A stretch of DNA of 7,569 bases from Clostridiales bacterium (GTDB lineage Bacteria; Bacillota; Clostridia; Oscillospirales; QAMX01), in assembly GCA_016285815.1 (NCBI GenBank), contig JAEERN010000052.1, positions 1 to 7,569 of the forward strand, written 5' to 3'. Made by a program: the position numbers and the translations under genes. The notes below the pieces were generated by a model. That model ran no database searches. It was not told the origin of the DNA and was given only the letters and a program-made list of their open reading frames with translations. Positions 1 to 6,079 of this stretch are shown piece by piece; position 1 is the stretch's first letter; each line of letters starts with the position of its first letter.

Positions 1-1
1 T

Positions 2-622
2 ACCGAGGACCTCGTCGTTTCGGACTGTATGATCGAGGCGCCGAAGAACTTCCGCCGCTGCCGCAGGCTGACGCTGGAGAACGTCCGCTTTTCCAACGCC
101 GCCGAGACCCTGTGGCAGTGCTCGGACGTGACGCTGGACAATGTCGCCGCCAAGGGCGATTACTTTGCCATGAACTGCTCGGACGTTCGGGTCCGGGGGC
201 TCAGCCTGTTCGGCAACTATTCCTTCGACGGCGCGAAGAACGTGACCATCGAAGACTCGAAGCTGCTGTCCAAGGACTCGTTCTGGAACAGCGAGAACGT
301 GACGGTGAAGAATTCGTTCATCTCCGGCGAATATCTGGGGTGGAACGCGAAGGACCTGACGCTGATCGGCTGCACGATCGAAAGCCTGCAGGGGCTCTGC
401 TATATCGAGAACCTGGTCATGCGGGACTGCCGCCTGATCAACACCACGCTGGCCTTCGAATACTCGTCGGTGGACGCCGAGCTCACCGGGCGGGTGGACA
501 GCGTGCTGAACCCGTCCTCCGGCCGCATCGTGGCCGACGAGTACGGCGAGGTGGTCGTGGATCCGGCGCGGGTGGACCCGTCGAAGACGCAGATCCTGCG
601 CCGGGGCGAGGCGCGGCAATAA
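2..622 (+). CDS. DUF3737 family beta-helix protein, C-terminal part (5' end outside window)
   Basis: The frame is open from base 2, so the gene begins upstream of the window. About 206 residues are visible, against my recollection of nearly 300 for the whole family. The visible part is a ladder of short, irregular beta-strand repeats, with recurring units such as LTLENVRF, VTLDNV, VTIEDSKL, VTVKNSFI and LTLIGCTI. This is the pattern of a right-handed parallel beta-helix. The tail has the closing features I associate with DUF3737: a DCRL..TTLAFEYS segment, then SVLNPSSGRIVADEYGEVVVD. No catalytic motif is evident and the family has no established biochemical function that I know of. The apparent ATG at 29 is an internal methionine: in-frame sequence continues upstream and no Shine-Dalgarno precedes it. 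The gene ends 54 nt before the C-S lyase gene in the same orientation, so cotranscription is likely. Family assignment rests on recognition of the sequence pattern, not on a search. Confidence 0.85.
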   Translation, partial: TEDLVVSDCMIEAPKNFRRCRRLTLENVRFSNAAETLWQCSDVTLDNVAAKGDYFAMNCSDVRVRGLSLFGNYSFDGAKNVTIEDSKLLSKDSFWNSENVTVKNSFISGEYLGWNAKDLTLIGCTIESLQGLCYIENLVMRDCRLINTTLAFEYSSVDAELTGRVDSVLNPSSGRIVADEYGEVVVDPARVDPSKTQILRRGEARQ

Positions 623-633
623 CGAACGAAAGC

Positions 634-660
634 GCGGCGGGCCTTTTTCCCGGCCGCCGC
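634..660 (+). other. GC-rich hairpin between DUF3737 and the C-S lyase gene
   Basis: GCGGCGG at 634-640 pairs perfectly with CCGCCGC at 654-660 across a 13-nt loop that contains a run of five T. No U-tract follows the stem, so it does not look like a standard intrinsic terminator. It could slow or attenuate transcription, stabilise an mRNA 3' end, or simply reflect base composition. It lies just before the ribosome-binding region (GAGGGAGAGG, 664-673) of the next gene. Confidence 0.4.
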
Positions 661-676
661 GAAGAGGGAGAGGTCC

Positions 677-1852
677 ATGCGATACGATTTTGACCGCGTG
701 ATCGACCGCCGGGGGACCGACGCGGTCAAGTGGCAGACAGCGGAGAACGAGCTTCCCATGTGGATCGCCGACATGGATTTCGACGCCGCGCCGGAGATCA
801 AGGAGGCGCTGCGCACCCGGGTCGAGCGGGGCGTGTTCGGCTATTCCGACCTGACCGACGAGTGGTACGGCGCGGTGACCGGCTGGTGGCGGCGGCGGTA
901 CGGCTTTGCCGTGGATCGCTCGTGGCTGATGTTCTGCACCGGTGTGGTGCCGGCCATCTCCAGCATCGTGAGAAAGCTGACCACGCCGGCGGAAAAGGTC
1001 GTGTTGACGACGCCGGTGTACAATATCTTTTACAACTCGGTGCTGAACAACGGCCGGGTCGTGTCCGAGAGCCGTCTGCGCTATGCCGGCGGGCGCTATA
1101 CCGTGGACTTCGACGATCTGGAGCGCAGGCTGGCCGACCCCCAGGCCTCGCTGATGATCCTGTGCAACCCCCACAACCCGGTGGGGCGGCTGTGGACGGC
1201 GGAAGAGCTGGGACGCATCGGCGAGCTGGCCGCGCGGTACGGCGTCACCGTGGTCTCCGACGAGATCCACTGCGACATCACCGCCCCGGGCACGCGGTAC
1301 GTCCCCTTCGCGTCGGTCTCGGACGTCTGCCGCGACAACAGCGTGACCTGCGTCGCGCCCACCAAGTCCTTCAATCTGGCCGGGCTGCAGACGGCGGCCG
1401 TCTTCTGCGCCGATCCGCGGCTGCGCCACAAGGTCTGGCGCGGTCTCAACACCGACGAGGTGGCCGAGCCCAACTCCTTCGCCGCGGCGGCGGCCGTCGC
1501 CGCCTATACCCGGGGCGAGGCGTGGCTGGACGAGATGCGGGCGTACGTCTTTGAAAACGAGCGGCTGATCCGGGAGCGTCTGGCCCGGACCGCGCCGGAG
1601 CTTTGCGCCGTGCCGTCCGAGGCCACCTATCTGATGTGGATCGACTGCGCCGGGCTGGCGGGGGTGGACGAGCCCGCCCGGTTCATCCGGGAGACCTCGG
1701 GGCTGTATCTGGCCGAGGGCTCGCACTACGGCGCCGGCGGCGCTGGATTCGTGCGGCTGAACGCGGCGTGCCCCCGCCGCTTCTGCGAGGACGCGCTGGA
1801 CCGCTTGGGCGAGAGCCTGCGGCAGTACCGCGCGGGCCGGAAAGCGCGGTGA
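677..1852 (+). CDS. patB: PatB/MalY-type PLP-dependent C-S lyase (cystathionine beta-lyase-like aminotransferase fold)
   Basis: This 391-residue protein has the normal length for MalY/PatB, a fold-type I PLP enzyme group that cleaves C-S bonds of cystathionine or cysteine conjugates to give a thiol, pyruvate and ammonia in the cytoplasm. Family hallmarks appear in order: an N-terminal YDFD..IDRRGTDAVKW opening, WIADMDF at 29-35, FGYSDL near 54-59, the cofactor-contact stretch VYNIFYN at 114-120, CNPHNPVG at 163-170, SDEIH with the PLP-nitrogen aspartate D195, and APTKSFNLAGLQ with the Schiff-base lysine K230. FVRLN near the C-terminus supplies R360 to hold the substrate carboxylate. All key residues are present, so it should be active. 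The ATG at 677 sits behind a purine-rich ribosome site (GAGGGAG, 664-670). It follows DUF3737 by 54 nt and precedes the alpha-galactosidase by 90 nt. The exact substrate, and whether it acts instead as an aminotransferase, cannot be told from sequence. Confidence 0.9.
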   Translation: MRYDFDRVIDRRGTDAVKWQTAENELPMWIADMDFDAAPEIKEALRTRVERGVFGYSDLTDEWYGAVTGWWRRRYGFAVDRSWLMFCTGVVPAISSIVRKLTTPAEKVVLTTPVYNIFYNSVLNNGRVVSESRLRYAGGRYTVDFDDLERRLADPQASLMILCNPHNPVGRLWTAEELGRIGELAARYGVTVVSDEIHCDITAPGTRYVPFASVSDVCRDNSVTCVAPTKSFNLAGLQTAAVFCADPRLRHKVWRGLNTDEVAEPNSFAAAAAVAAYTRGEAWLDEMRAYVFENERLIRERLARTAPELCAVPSEATYLMWIDCAGLAGVDEPARFIRETSGLYLAEGSHYGAGGAGFVRLNAACPRRFCEDALDRLGESLRQYRAGRKAR

Positions 1853-1860
1853 GACAGAGC

Positions 1861-1901
1861 GGGGGCCGTTTTCGTTTGGTTTTCGGACGGAAGAGGCCCC
1901 C
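1861..1901 (+). other. Hairpin with large T-rich loop between C-S lyase and alpha-galactosidase genes
   Basis: GGGGGCC at 1861-1867 is perfectly complementary to GGCCCCC at 1895-1901, leaving a 27-nt T-rich loop. The loop contains GTTTTCG twice (1868-1874 and 1879-1885, 11 bp apart). Only two T residues follow the 3' arm, so it is a weak terminator at best. A role in partial termination, or the repeats serving as a regulator site ahead of the alpha-galactosidase, are both possible but unproven. I see no convincing -35/-10 pair in this 90-nt gap. Confidence 0.35.
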
Positions 1902-1942
1902 TTGCCCTGAGAGGAACGATCGAAAAAAGGAGCGGATCGAGC

Positions 1943-3796
1943 ATGAGAACGGACAGAAGACTGGCGTCTTTCACCTACGGCGGCGAAGAGGTCGCCCTGA
2001 TCCCCGACGAGATGGCGCGCGAGGGCGCGGGCCGCTGGGTGCGGACTATGCCGGACGGCCTGCGGGCCGTGCTGGAGCTGTCCGAGCCGGAGCCCGGCGG
2101 CGGGACGGCGCTGCTGCGCTTTGAAAACGCGTCGGACCGGCCCAGCCTTCCCATCGCGCGGGTGCGGACGCTGGACGTGACGGTCCCCGTCTCCGGTGCG
2201 GTCCGGTTCGAGACGCTGGACGGCGACAGCTGCGGCGAGAAGAGCTTCCTGCCGATCACGGCGGCGCTTTCCGACGGGGACGCGGTCGTCTCCGAGCCCA
2301 CGGGCGGCCGCTCGTCCGACACGTCGGCGTTCCCGTACTGCACGGGCTCCTGCGGAGGCCGGGGCGCGGTGATCGGCATCGGCTGGACGGGCCAGTGGCG
2401 GCGGGAGATCGCCGCGGCGGACGGCGGGCTCCGGATCGCGGTCGGGCTGGCCGAGGCGGACTTTTTCCTGCTGCCGGGCGAGGCCGTGCGCGGTCCGTCG
2501 GCGGTCTGGTATGCCGGAGAGGGCGAGCCGGCGGCGCTGCGCCGGCGGTTCCGGCGGATGTGTCTGGCGCGGTTCAGCCCGCTGGCGGAGGATCCGGCGG
2601 CCAAGCCGCCGCTGGCGATCCAGTGCTTCGACCGGTATTTCCGGAAGCATCCGCGGTGGGCGACGGTGGAGGGCCAGCTGGAAGTGGCCCGGGCCGCCGC
2701 GGCCTGCGGCGGGTTCGACACGCTGTGGCTGGACGCGGCGTGGTTCAAGGACGGGTTCCCCTGCGGCGTGGGCAACTATACCTTTGAAAAGGGCTTCGCC
2801 GGCGGCCTGAAGCCGCTGGCCGACGACCTGCACGCCAACGGCCGGCGGTTCGTGCTCTGGTTCGAGCCGGAGCGGGTCTATCGCGGGTCGGAGGTCTGGA
2901 ACGAGCATCCCGGGATGCTGCTGCGCCGGTCGGACGACCCGGACGACGCCCTGTTCGACCTGTCGGACGAGACCGCGCGGAGCTGGCTGTTCGGAACGCT
3001 CAAGGCGATCCTGACGGAGAACGGCGTGGATTGGTACCGCCAGGACTTCAACATGGAGGCGCTTCCCTTCTGGCGGGAGCACGACGCGCCGGGCCGCCGC
3101 GGGATCACCGAGATGAAGTACGTGGCCGGGATGTACGAGCTTTGGGACCGCCTGCGGGCGGAGGTCCCCGGGCTGAAGATCGACAACTGTTCCTCCGGCG
3201 GGCGGCGGCTGGACTTCGAGACCTGCCGCCGGTCCATGCCCCTGTGGCGCAGCGACACGGGCTGCTTCCCGGTGACGGAAGAGCGGCGCGTCCACACCTG
3301 GAGCCAGAACCAGATCCTCGGCCTGTCCGAGTATCTGCCGTTCCACTCCTGCGCCGTGTGGGAGCCGGATCCGTATCTGGTGCGGGGCGCCATGGCCGGC
3401 GGGCTGGCCTGTGCCTTCGACATCCTGTCGCCGGAGTTCGACACGGCCCGGGCCGGGCGCGTGATCGACGAGGTGAACCGCACCGCGCCGTTCTGGAAGA
3501 AGGACTTTTTCCCGCTCACCGTGCAGACCACGTCGGAAGACGTGTGGGCCGCGTGGCAGGTGGGCGACGCGGCGGCGGGGGCGGCCTGCTTCTTCCGCCG
3601 GGGCGGGAGCGCGGAAGCGGAAAAGACCTTCGCCCTCTGCGGGCTGGACCCCGAGCGGACCTATGCCGTCACGCTGACGGACGAGGACCTGAACGCCGAA
3701 ACGGCGGAGCGGACCGGGCGCGAGCTGGGCGAGGGGATCGGGATCCGCATCCCGCGGCCCGAGGCCAGCGTTCTGGCCGAATACCGCGCCCTGTGA
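1943..3796 (+). CDS. Alpha-galactosidase, glycoside hydrolase family 36 type (cytoplasmic)
   Basis: This 617-residue enzyme is predicted to remove terminal alpha-linked galactose from oligosaccharides such as melibiose or raffinose by a retaining mechanism. An N-terminal beta-sandwich region (about 1-215) leads into a TIM barrel (about 222-525), then a small C-terminal beta domain (about 530-617). Active-site motifs are readable: WLDAAWF (D264, W267), WFEPERV near 306-312, WYRQDFN with the expected nucleophile D368, IDNCSSGGRRLDFE at 413-426, and PLWRSD with the expected acid/base D438. The protein is somewhat shorter than the roughly 700-plus residues of classical GH36 enzymes; the barrel motifs are intact, so the difference probably lies in the accessory domains. 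There is no signal peptide, so substrate must be imported. The ATG follows AAAGGAG (1926-1932) with a 10-nt spacer. The transporter gene starts 53 nt downstream. Other alpha-linked sugars (for example N-acetylgalactosamine) are not excluded. Confidence 0.9.
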   Translation: MRTDRRLASFTYGGEEVALIPDEMAREGAGRWVRTMPDGLRAVLELSEPEPGGGTALLRFENASDRPSLPIARVRTLDVTVPVSGAVRFETLDGDSCGEKSFLPITAALSDGDAVVSEPTGGRSSDTSAFPYCTGSCGGRGAVIGIGWTGQWRREIAAADGGLRIAVGLAEADFFLLPGEAVRGPSAVWYAGEGEPAALRRRFRRMCLARFSPLAEDPAAKPPLAIQCFDRYFRKHPRWATVEGQLEVARAAAACGGFDTLWLDAAWFKDGFPCGVGNYTFEKGFAGGLKPLADDLHANGRRFVLWFEPERVYRGSEVWNEHPGMLLRRSDDPDDALFDLSDETARSWLFGTLKAILTENGVDWYRQDFNMEALPFWREHDAPGRRGITEMKYVAGMYELWDRLRAEVPGLKIDNCSSGGRRLDFETCRRSMPLWRSDTGCFPVTEERRVHTWSQNQILGLSEYLPFHSCAVWEPDPYLVRGAMAGGLACAFDILSPEFDTARAGRVIDEVNRTAPFWKKDFFPLTVQTTSEDVWAAWQVGDAAAGAACFFRRGGSAEAEKTFALCGLDPERTYAVTLTDEDLNAETAERTGRELGEGIGIRIPRPEASVLAEYRAL

Positions 3797-3849
3797 CGGC
3801 CCGCCCGGGGCGATGAAAAAAGAGAAAGAGAAAAGAAGGACGTCAAACC

Positions 3850-4833
3850 ATGTGGTTCGTATTTGCGCTGATCTGTCTTCTCGGCTGGGGCTTTGCCGAT
3901 CTGTTCTATAAAAAAAGCTCGGACGAAAGCGACCGGTATTCTCACCTGAAGATCGCGGTCTGGGTGGGTCTGGTCATGGGCGTCTGCGCGCTGGCGATGC
4001 TGCCGTTCTCCGAGACGGGGCTGTCCCCCAAAGGGATCCTGATCAACGCGGCGAAGTACGCGCCGGCCTCGCTGGGATACATCGTCTCCATGGTCATCGG
4101 CTACGCGGGCCTGCGCTATCTGGAGCTGTCCATCGTGTCGCCGGTGCAGAACGCCTCGGGCGCGCTGTCCATGATCGCCATGCTGGTATATTTCACCGTC
4201 ACCGGCAGGATCGCGAGCATCGGCGAGGAGTACTCGGCGCTGGACTTCATCGGCACGGCGATCATCGTCTGCGGCGTCGTCGCACTGGCCGTGGTGGAGC
4301 AGCGGCTGGGCCGGGAGGAGCGCCGGCGGCTGCAGGGCGCGGCGGAAAAGACCGCCGAGCGGAAGTATCGCTTCGGCGCGCTGGCGCTGCTGTTCCCGCT
4401 GCTGTACTGTCTGTTCGACACCGTCGGCACCGCGGCGGACGGCATCATCCTGGACGAAGAGACCGGGCTGGGGCTGGGCGAGATCGACGTTCTGATCCTC
4501 TACGGGCTGACGTTCCTGCTGGCGGGGATCGCGGCGTGGATCTTCCTGTGGATCAAGACGAAAAAGCCCTACAATCCCTTCGCCGGGCGCGAGCTGGTCA
4601 CCAAGGGCGCGGCGGCCCTGTGCGAAGAGTTCGGCCAGGTGTTCTACGTCTACGCCATGGCGCGGCGGCCCGTGCTGGCCGCGCCCATGGTGGCGTCCTA
4701 CTGCGTGGTGTCCGTGATCCTGTCCCGGCTGATCCTGAAGGAAAAGCTCAAAGCGCAGCAGTACGCCTGCGTCGCCGCGGTGGTGGCCGGCATCGTGATG
4801 CTGGGCATCTCCGAGGGGCTGGGCGAAGCGTGA
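3850..4833 (+). CDS. EamA/DMT-superfamily membrane transporter
   Basis: A 327-residue integral membrane protein with about ten hydrophobic helices, roughly at 2-20, 33-52, 73-90, 93-117, 132-150, 174-190, 213-236, 255-270, 273-295 and 304-321. The two halves are joined by a highly charged linker (151-173, rich in Arg, Glu and Lys), matching the internally duplicated EamA architecture. The family-typical end is visible at 273-300: a P..AAPMV segment followed by VVSVILSRLILKEKL, the usual position of the conserved LGE-like motif. DMT proteins move drugs, amino acids, nucleotide sugars or simple sugars, and the sequence does not decide which. Lying between an intracellular alpha-galactosidase and a NodB-like protein, it may carry a sugar or sugar product, but that is inference from position only. 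The ATG at 3850 is preceded by AGAAGGA (3834-3840), inside a 26-nt all-purine run (3815-3840). Confidence 0.88.
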   Translation: MWFVFALICLLGWGFADLFYKKSSDESDRYSHLKIAVWVGLVMGVCALAMLPFSETGLSPKGILINAAKYAPASLGYIVSMVIGYAGLRYLELSIVSPVQNASGALSMIAMLVYFTVTGRIASIGEEYSALDFIGTAIIVCGVVALAVVEQRLGREERRRLQGAAEKTAERKYRFGALALLFPLLYCLFDTVGTAADGIILDEETGLGLGEIDVLILYGLTFLLAGIAAWIFLWIKTKKPYNPFAGRELVTKGAAALCEEFGQVFYVYAMARRPVLAAPMVASYCVVSVILSRLILKEKLKAQQYACVAAVVAGIVMLGISEGLGEA

Positions 4834-4865
4834 CGCCCATTCGAAAACGAACCGTCTGAACAGAA

Positions 4866-4873
4866 AAAGGAGG
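4866..4873 (+). promoter_or_regulatory. Ribosome binding site that fixes a GTG start
   Basis: AAAGGAGG lies 7 nt before the GTG at 4881 and is the strongest Shine-Dalgarno match in the window. The next in-frame methionine is at residue 109, well inside conserved sequence, so the GTG is the only credible start. Confidence 0.85.
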
Positions 4874-4880
4874 AACGGCT

Positions 4881-5843
4881 GTGAACGGAAACAAGACCCC
4901 CATCTCTCTGATCGTGGACGACCCCGCGCCGCGGGTGTTCGTCTATTACGAACACGCGGGCGCCGACAAGCGGACGCTGGACGGCAGGCCCCTGCGCGAC
5001 AACGTGCCCAACGCGTTTCTGGACCGCTTCTGCGATCTGGTCGAGCGCCGCGGCATCCGGGGCAAGTACAGCGTGGTGCCGATCCCCGGGGGCCGGGGGC
5101 GTGTGGACGGCGAGATCCCCGGGTTCCCGCGGGAGGAGATCGCGGCGTGGCTCGAAACGGTCAACGCGCGGCTGAAGCCGTTTTTCGACTTTTGTCCGGA
5201 GATGCTGACCCACGCGGGCTATCTCGATCTGGCGACCGGGAAAATGATGGACGAGCAGGAGAACCTCTGGTCCTTCCGTCAGGACGCGGAGACGCTGACC
5301 GAGTATCGGTCGCTGGCGCTGGAGATTCTGAAGAACGCCGGGATCGACGCCACCGGCTTCACCTCGCCCTGGGACTTCGGCGAGAAGAACGAGGACGCCT
5401 ATGCCCGGGCCGTGGGCCGCGCCATGGAGCGGGTCTGGGGCCGGAAGGAGAGCTGGTATTTCTGCCGCTCGCTGGGCGGGCGCGGCGCGCGGCCGTGGAT
5501 CGCCGCGGAGGAGGACGGCCGCCGCGTGGCCGCGATCCCCGGCACCATCGGCGACATGATCTGGCAGGCCATGGACACCACGGACACGTCGGAGGAGTAT
5601 GTGGACTGGATCGCAGACCTGTATATCACGGAGAACGGGAAATACGGCGAGATCCCCAAGCGGCTGGCGGTGGACAGCTGGCCCATCCTGACGGTGCACT
5701 GGCAGTCTCTTTTCTCCAACGGGGCGGAGACGGGCCTTCGGGTGCTGGACAGGATCGCCGGGCGCGTGGAGCGCGCGCTGGGCGACCGGGTCGAGTGGCG
5801 GAGCTTCGGCGACCTGATGCGCTGGACGATGGAAAACCGGTAA
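4881..5843 (+). CDS. Uncharacterised NodB-like (polysaccharide-deacetylase-fold) protein
   Basis: A 320-residue soluble protein without signal peptide or membrane helix. I recognise the type from uncharacterised bacterial homologues but know no assigned function. The order of motifs fits a NodB-like deformed beta/alpha barrel: ISLIVDDPAP near the N-terminus (D13, D14, the usual catalytic/metal aspartates), GKYSVVP at 61-67, CPEMLTHAGYLDLATG at 105-120 (H111 a candidate metal ligand), GFTSPWDFG at 159-167, and a C-terminal WPILTVHWQSLFSNG at 267-281 (H273), where deacetylases carry their last active-site histidine. The classical HxxxH metal pair is not obvious, so the metal site may differ or catalysis may be of another kind. 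Start is GTG behind a perfect ribosome site. It is the last gene before a strong hairpin and lies 47 nt after the transporter. Context suggests a carbohydrate substrate; deacetylase, hydrolase or isomerase roles all remain open. Confidence 0.6.
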   Translation: MNGNKTPISLIVDDPAPRVFVYYEHAGADKRTLDGRPLRDNVPNAFLDRFCDLVERRGIRGKYSVVPIPGGRGRVDGEIPGFPREEIAAWLETVNARLKPFFDFCPEMLTHAGYLDLATGKMMDEQENLWSFRQDAETLTEYRSLALEILKNAGIDATGFTSPWDFGEKNEDAYARAVGRAMERVWGRKESWYFCRSLGGRGARPWIAAEEDGRRVAAIPGTIGDMIWQAMDTTDTSEEYVDWIADLYITENGKYGEIPKRLAVDSWPILTVHWQSLFSNGAETGLRVLDRIAGRVERALGDRVEWRSFGDLMRWTMENR

Positions 5844-5858
5844 AGAGAAAAATGTACG

Positions 5859-5896
5859 GCCGCCGCGGGCAGGATCCTCTGCCCGCGGCGGCTTTC
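5859..5896 (+). terminator. Probable terminator at the end of the metabolic gene cluster
   Basis: A 14-bp perfect GC-rich stem (5859-5872 with 5879-5892) closes a 6-nt GATCCT loop 15 nt after the stop codon of the NodB-like gene, and is followed by TTTC. The U-tract is short, so termination may be incomplete or factor-assisted, but the stem is the most stable hairpin I see in the window and sits exactly where a cluster terminator is expected. Confidence 0.7.
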
Positions 5897-5922
5897 GGTC
5901 CGTTCCCGCCGGGCGCGAGAGC

Positions 5923-5960
5923 AAAAAAAGCCCGTCCGCGCGATTTTCGCCCGGACGGGC
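5923..5960 (-). terminator. Intrinsic terminator oriented for the minus strand
   Basis: GCCCGTCCG (5930-5938) pairs with CGGACGGGC (5952-5960); inside it, after one C-C mismatch, GCG pairs with CGC around an ATTTT loop. Seven A residues (5923-5929) precede it on the + strand, so a minus-strand transcript would form the hairpin and then a run of seven U, a classic intrinsic terminator. On the + strand no T-run follows. No minus-strand gene is evident in the window. Confidence 0.65.
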
Positions 5961-5979
5961 CGGGAAGAAAAAACATTAA

Positions 5980-5998
5980 AATAGCCGCGTTTGCTATT
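5980..5998. promoter_or_regulatory. Candidate operator: inverted repeat overlapping the -35 box
   Basis: AATAGC (5980-5985) and GCTATT (5993-5998) form a 6-7-6 inverted repeat whose right arm overlaps the first two bases of the TTGAAA -35 box. A third copy of the core, GCTAT, lies at 6018-6022 over the -10 region. A dimeric regulator bound here would block or modulate the promoter. The binding protein is unknown and the repeat is short, so chance is possible. Confidence 0.4.
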
Positions 5999-6025
5999 GA
6001 AAAAAGCGGCGGGATACGCTATAAT
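5997..6025 (+). promoter_or_regulatory. SigA-type promoter for the LRR/Fn3 surface protein gene
   Basis: The -35 box TTGAAA (5997-6002) and -10 box TATAAT (6020-6025) are separated by exactly 17 bp, nearly a perfect housekeeping promoter. The sequence just upstream (about 5966-5984) is A-rich in an otherwise GC-rich window and could act as an UP element. Transcription would be expected to begin near 6032, giving a leader of roughly 48 nt. Confidence 0.9.
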
Positions 6026-6038
6026 CAAAGCACAAGGA

Positions 6039-6053
6039 CCGGCGGCGCGCCGG
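6039..6053 (+). other. Small hairpin in the predicted 5' leader
   Basis: CCGGC (6039-6043) pairs with GCCGG (6049-6053) around a GGCGC loop, shortly after the predicted transcription start and 10 nt before the AAAGGAG ribosome site at 6064-6070. A short stem near the 5' end may protect the mRNA. It does not cover the ribosome site, so a translational switch is not indicated. Confidence 0.35.
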
Positions 6054-6079
6054 AGAAAAACGAAAAGGAGACGGGCGAC

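Noticed and set aside
2395..2810. Overlapping + strand frames inside the alpha-galactosidase gene
   Set aside because: Arg/Gly-rich products with no domain, inside a gene whose catalytic motifs read correctly in another frame.
3813..3911. Small frame of 32 codons starting ATGAAAAAAGAG ahead of and overlapping the transporter start, considered as a leader peptide
   Set aside because: It lacks a properly spaced ribosome site, and its Lys-rich start is just the purine-rich leader of the transporter gene. No regulatory codon pattern is evident.
4840..4851. TTCG-AAAA-CGAA inverted repeat between the transporter and NodB-like genes
   Set aside because: Only four base pairs with a four-base loop and no T-tract; too weak to call a terminator or operator.
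4698..5924. Minus-strand open frame (408 codons) opposite the NodB-like gene
   Set aside because: Low-complexity Arg/Pro/Ala-rich product opposite a gene with clear motifs and ribosome site; best explained as a GC-driven shadow.
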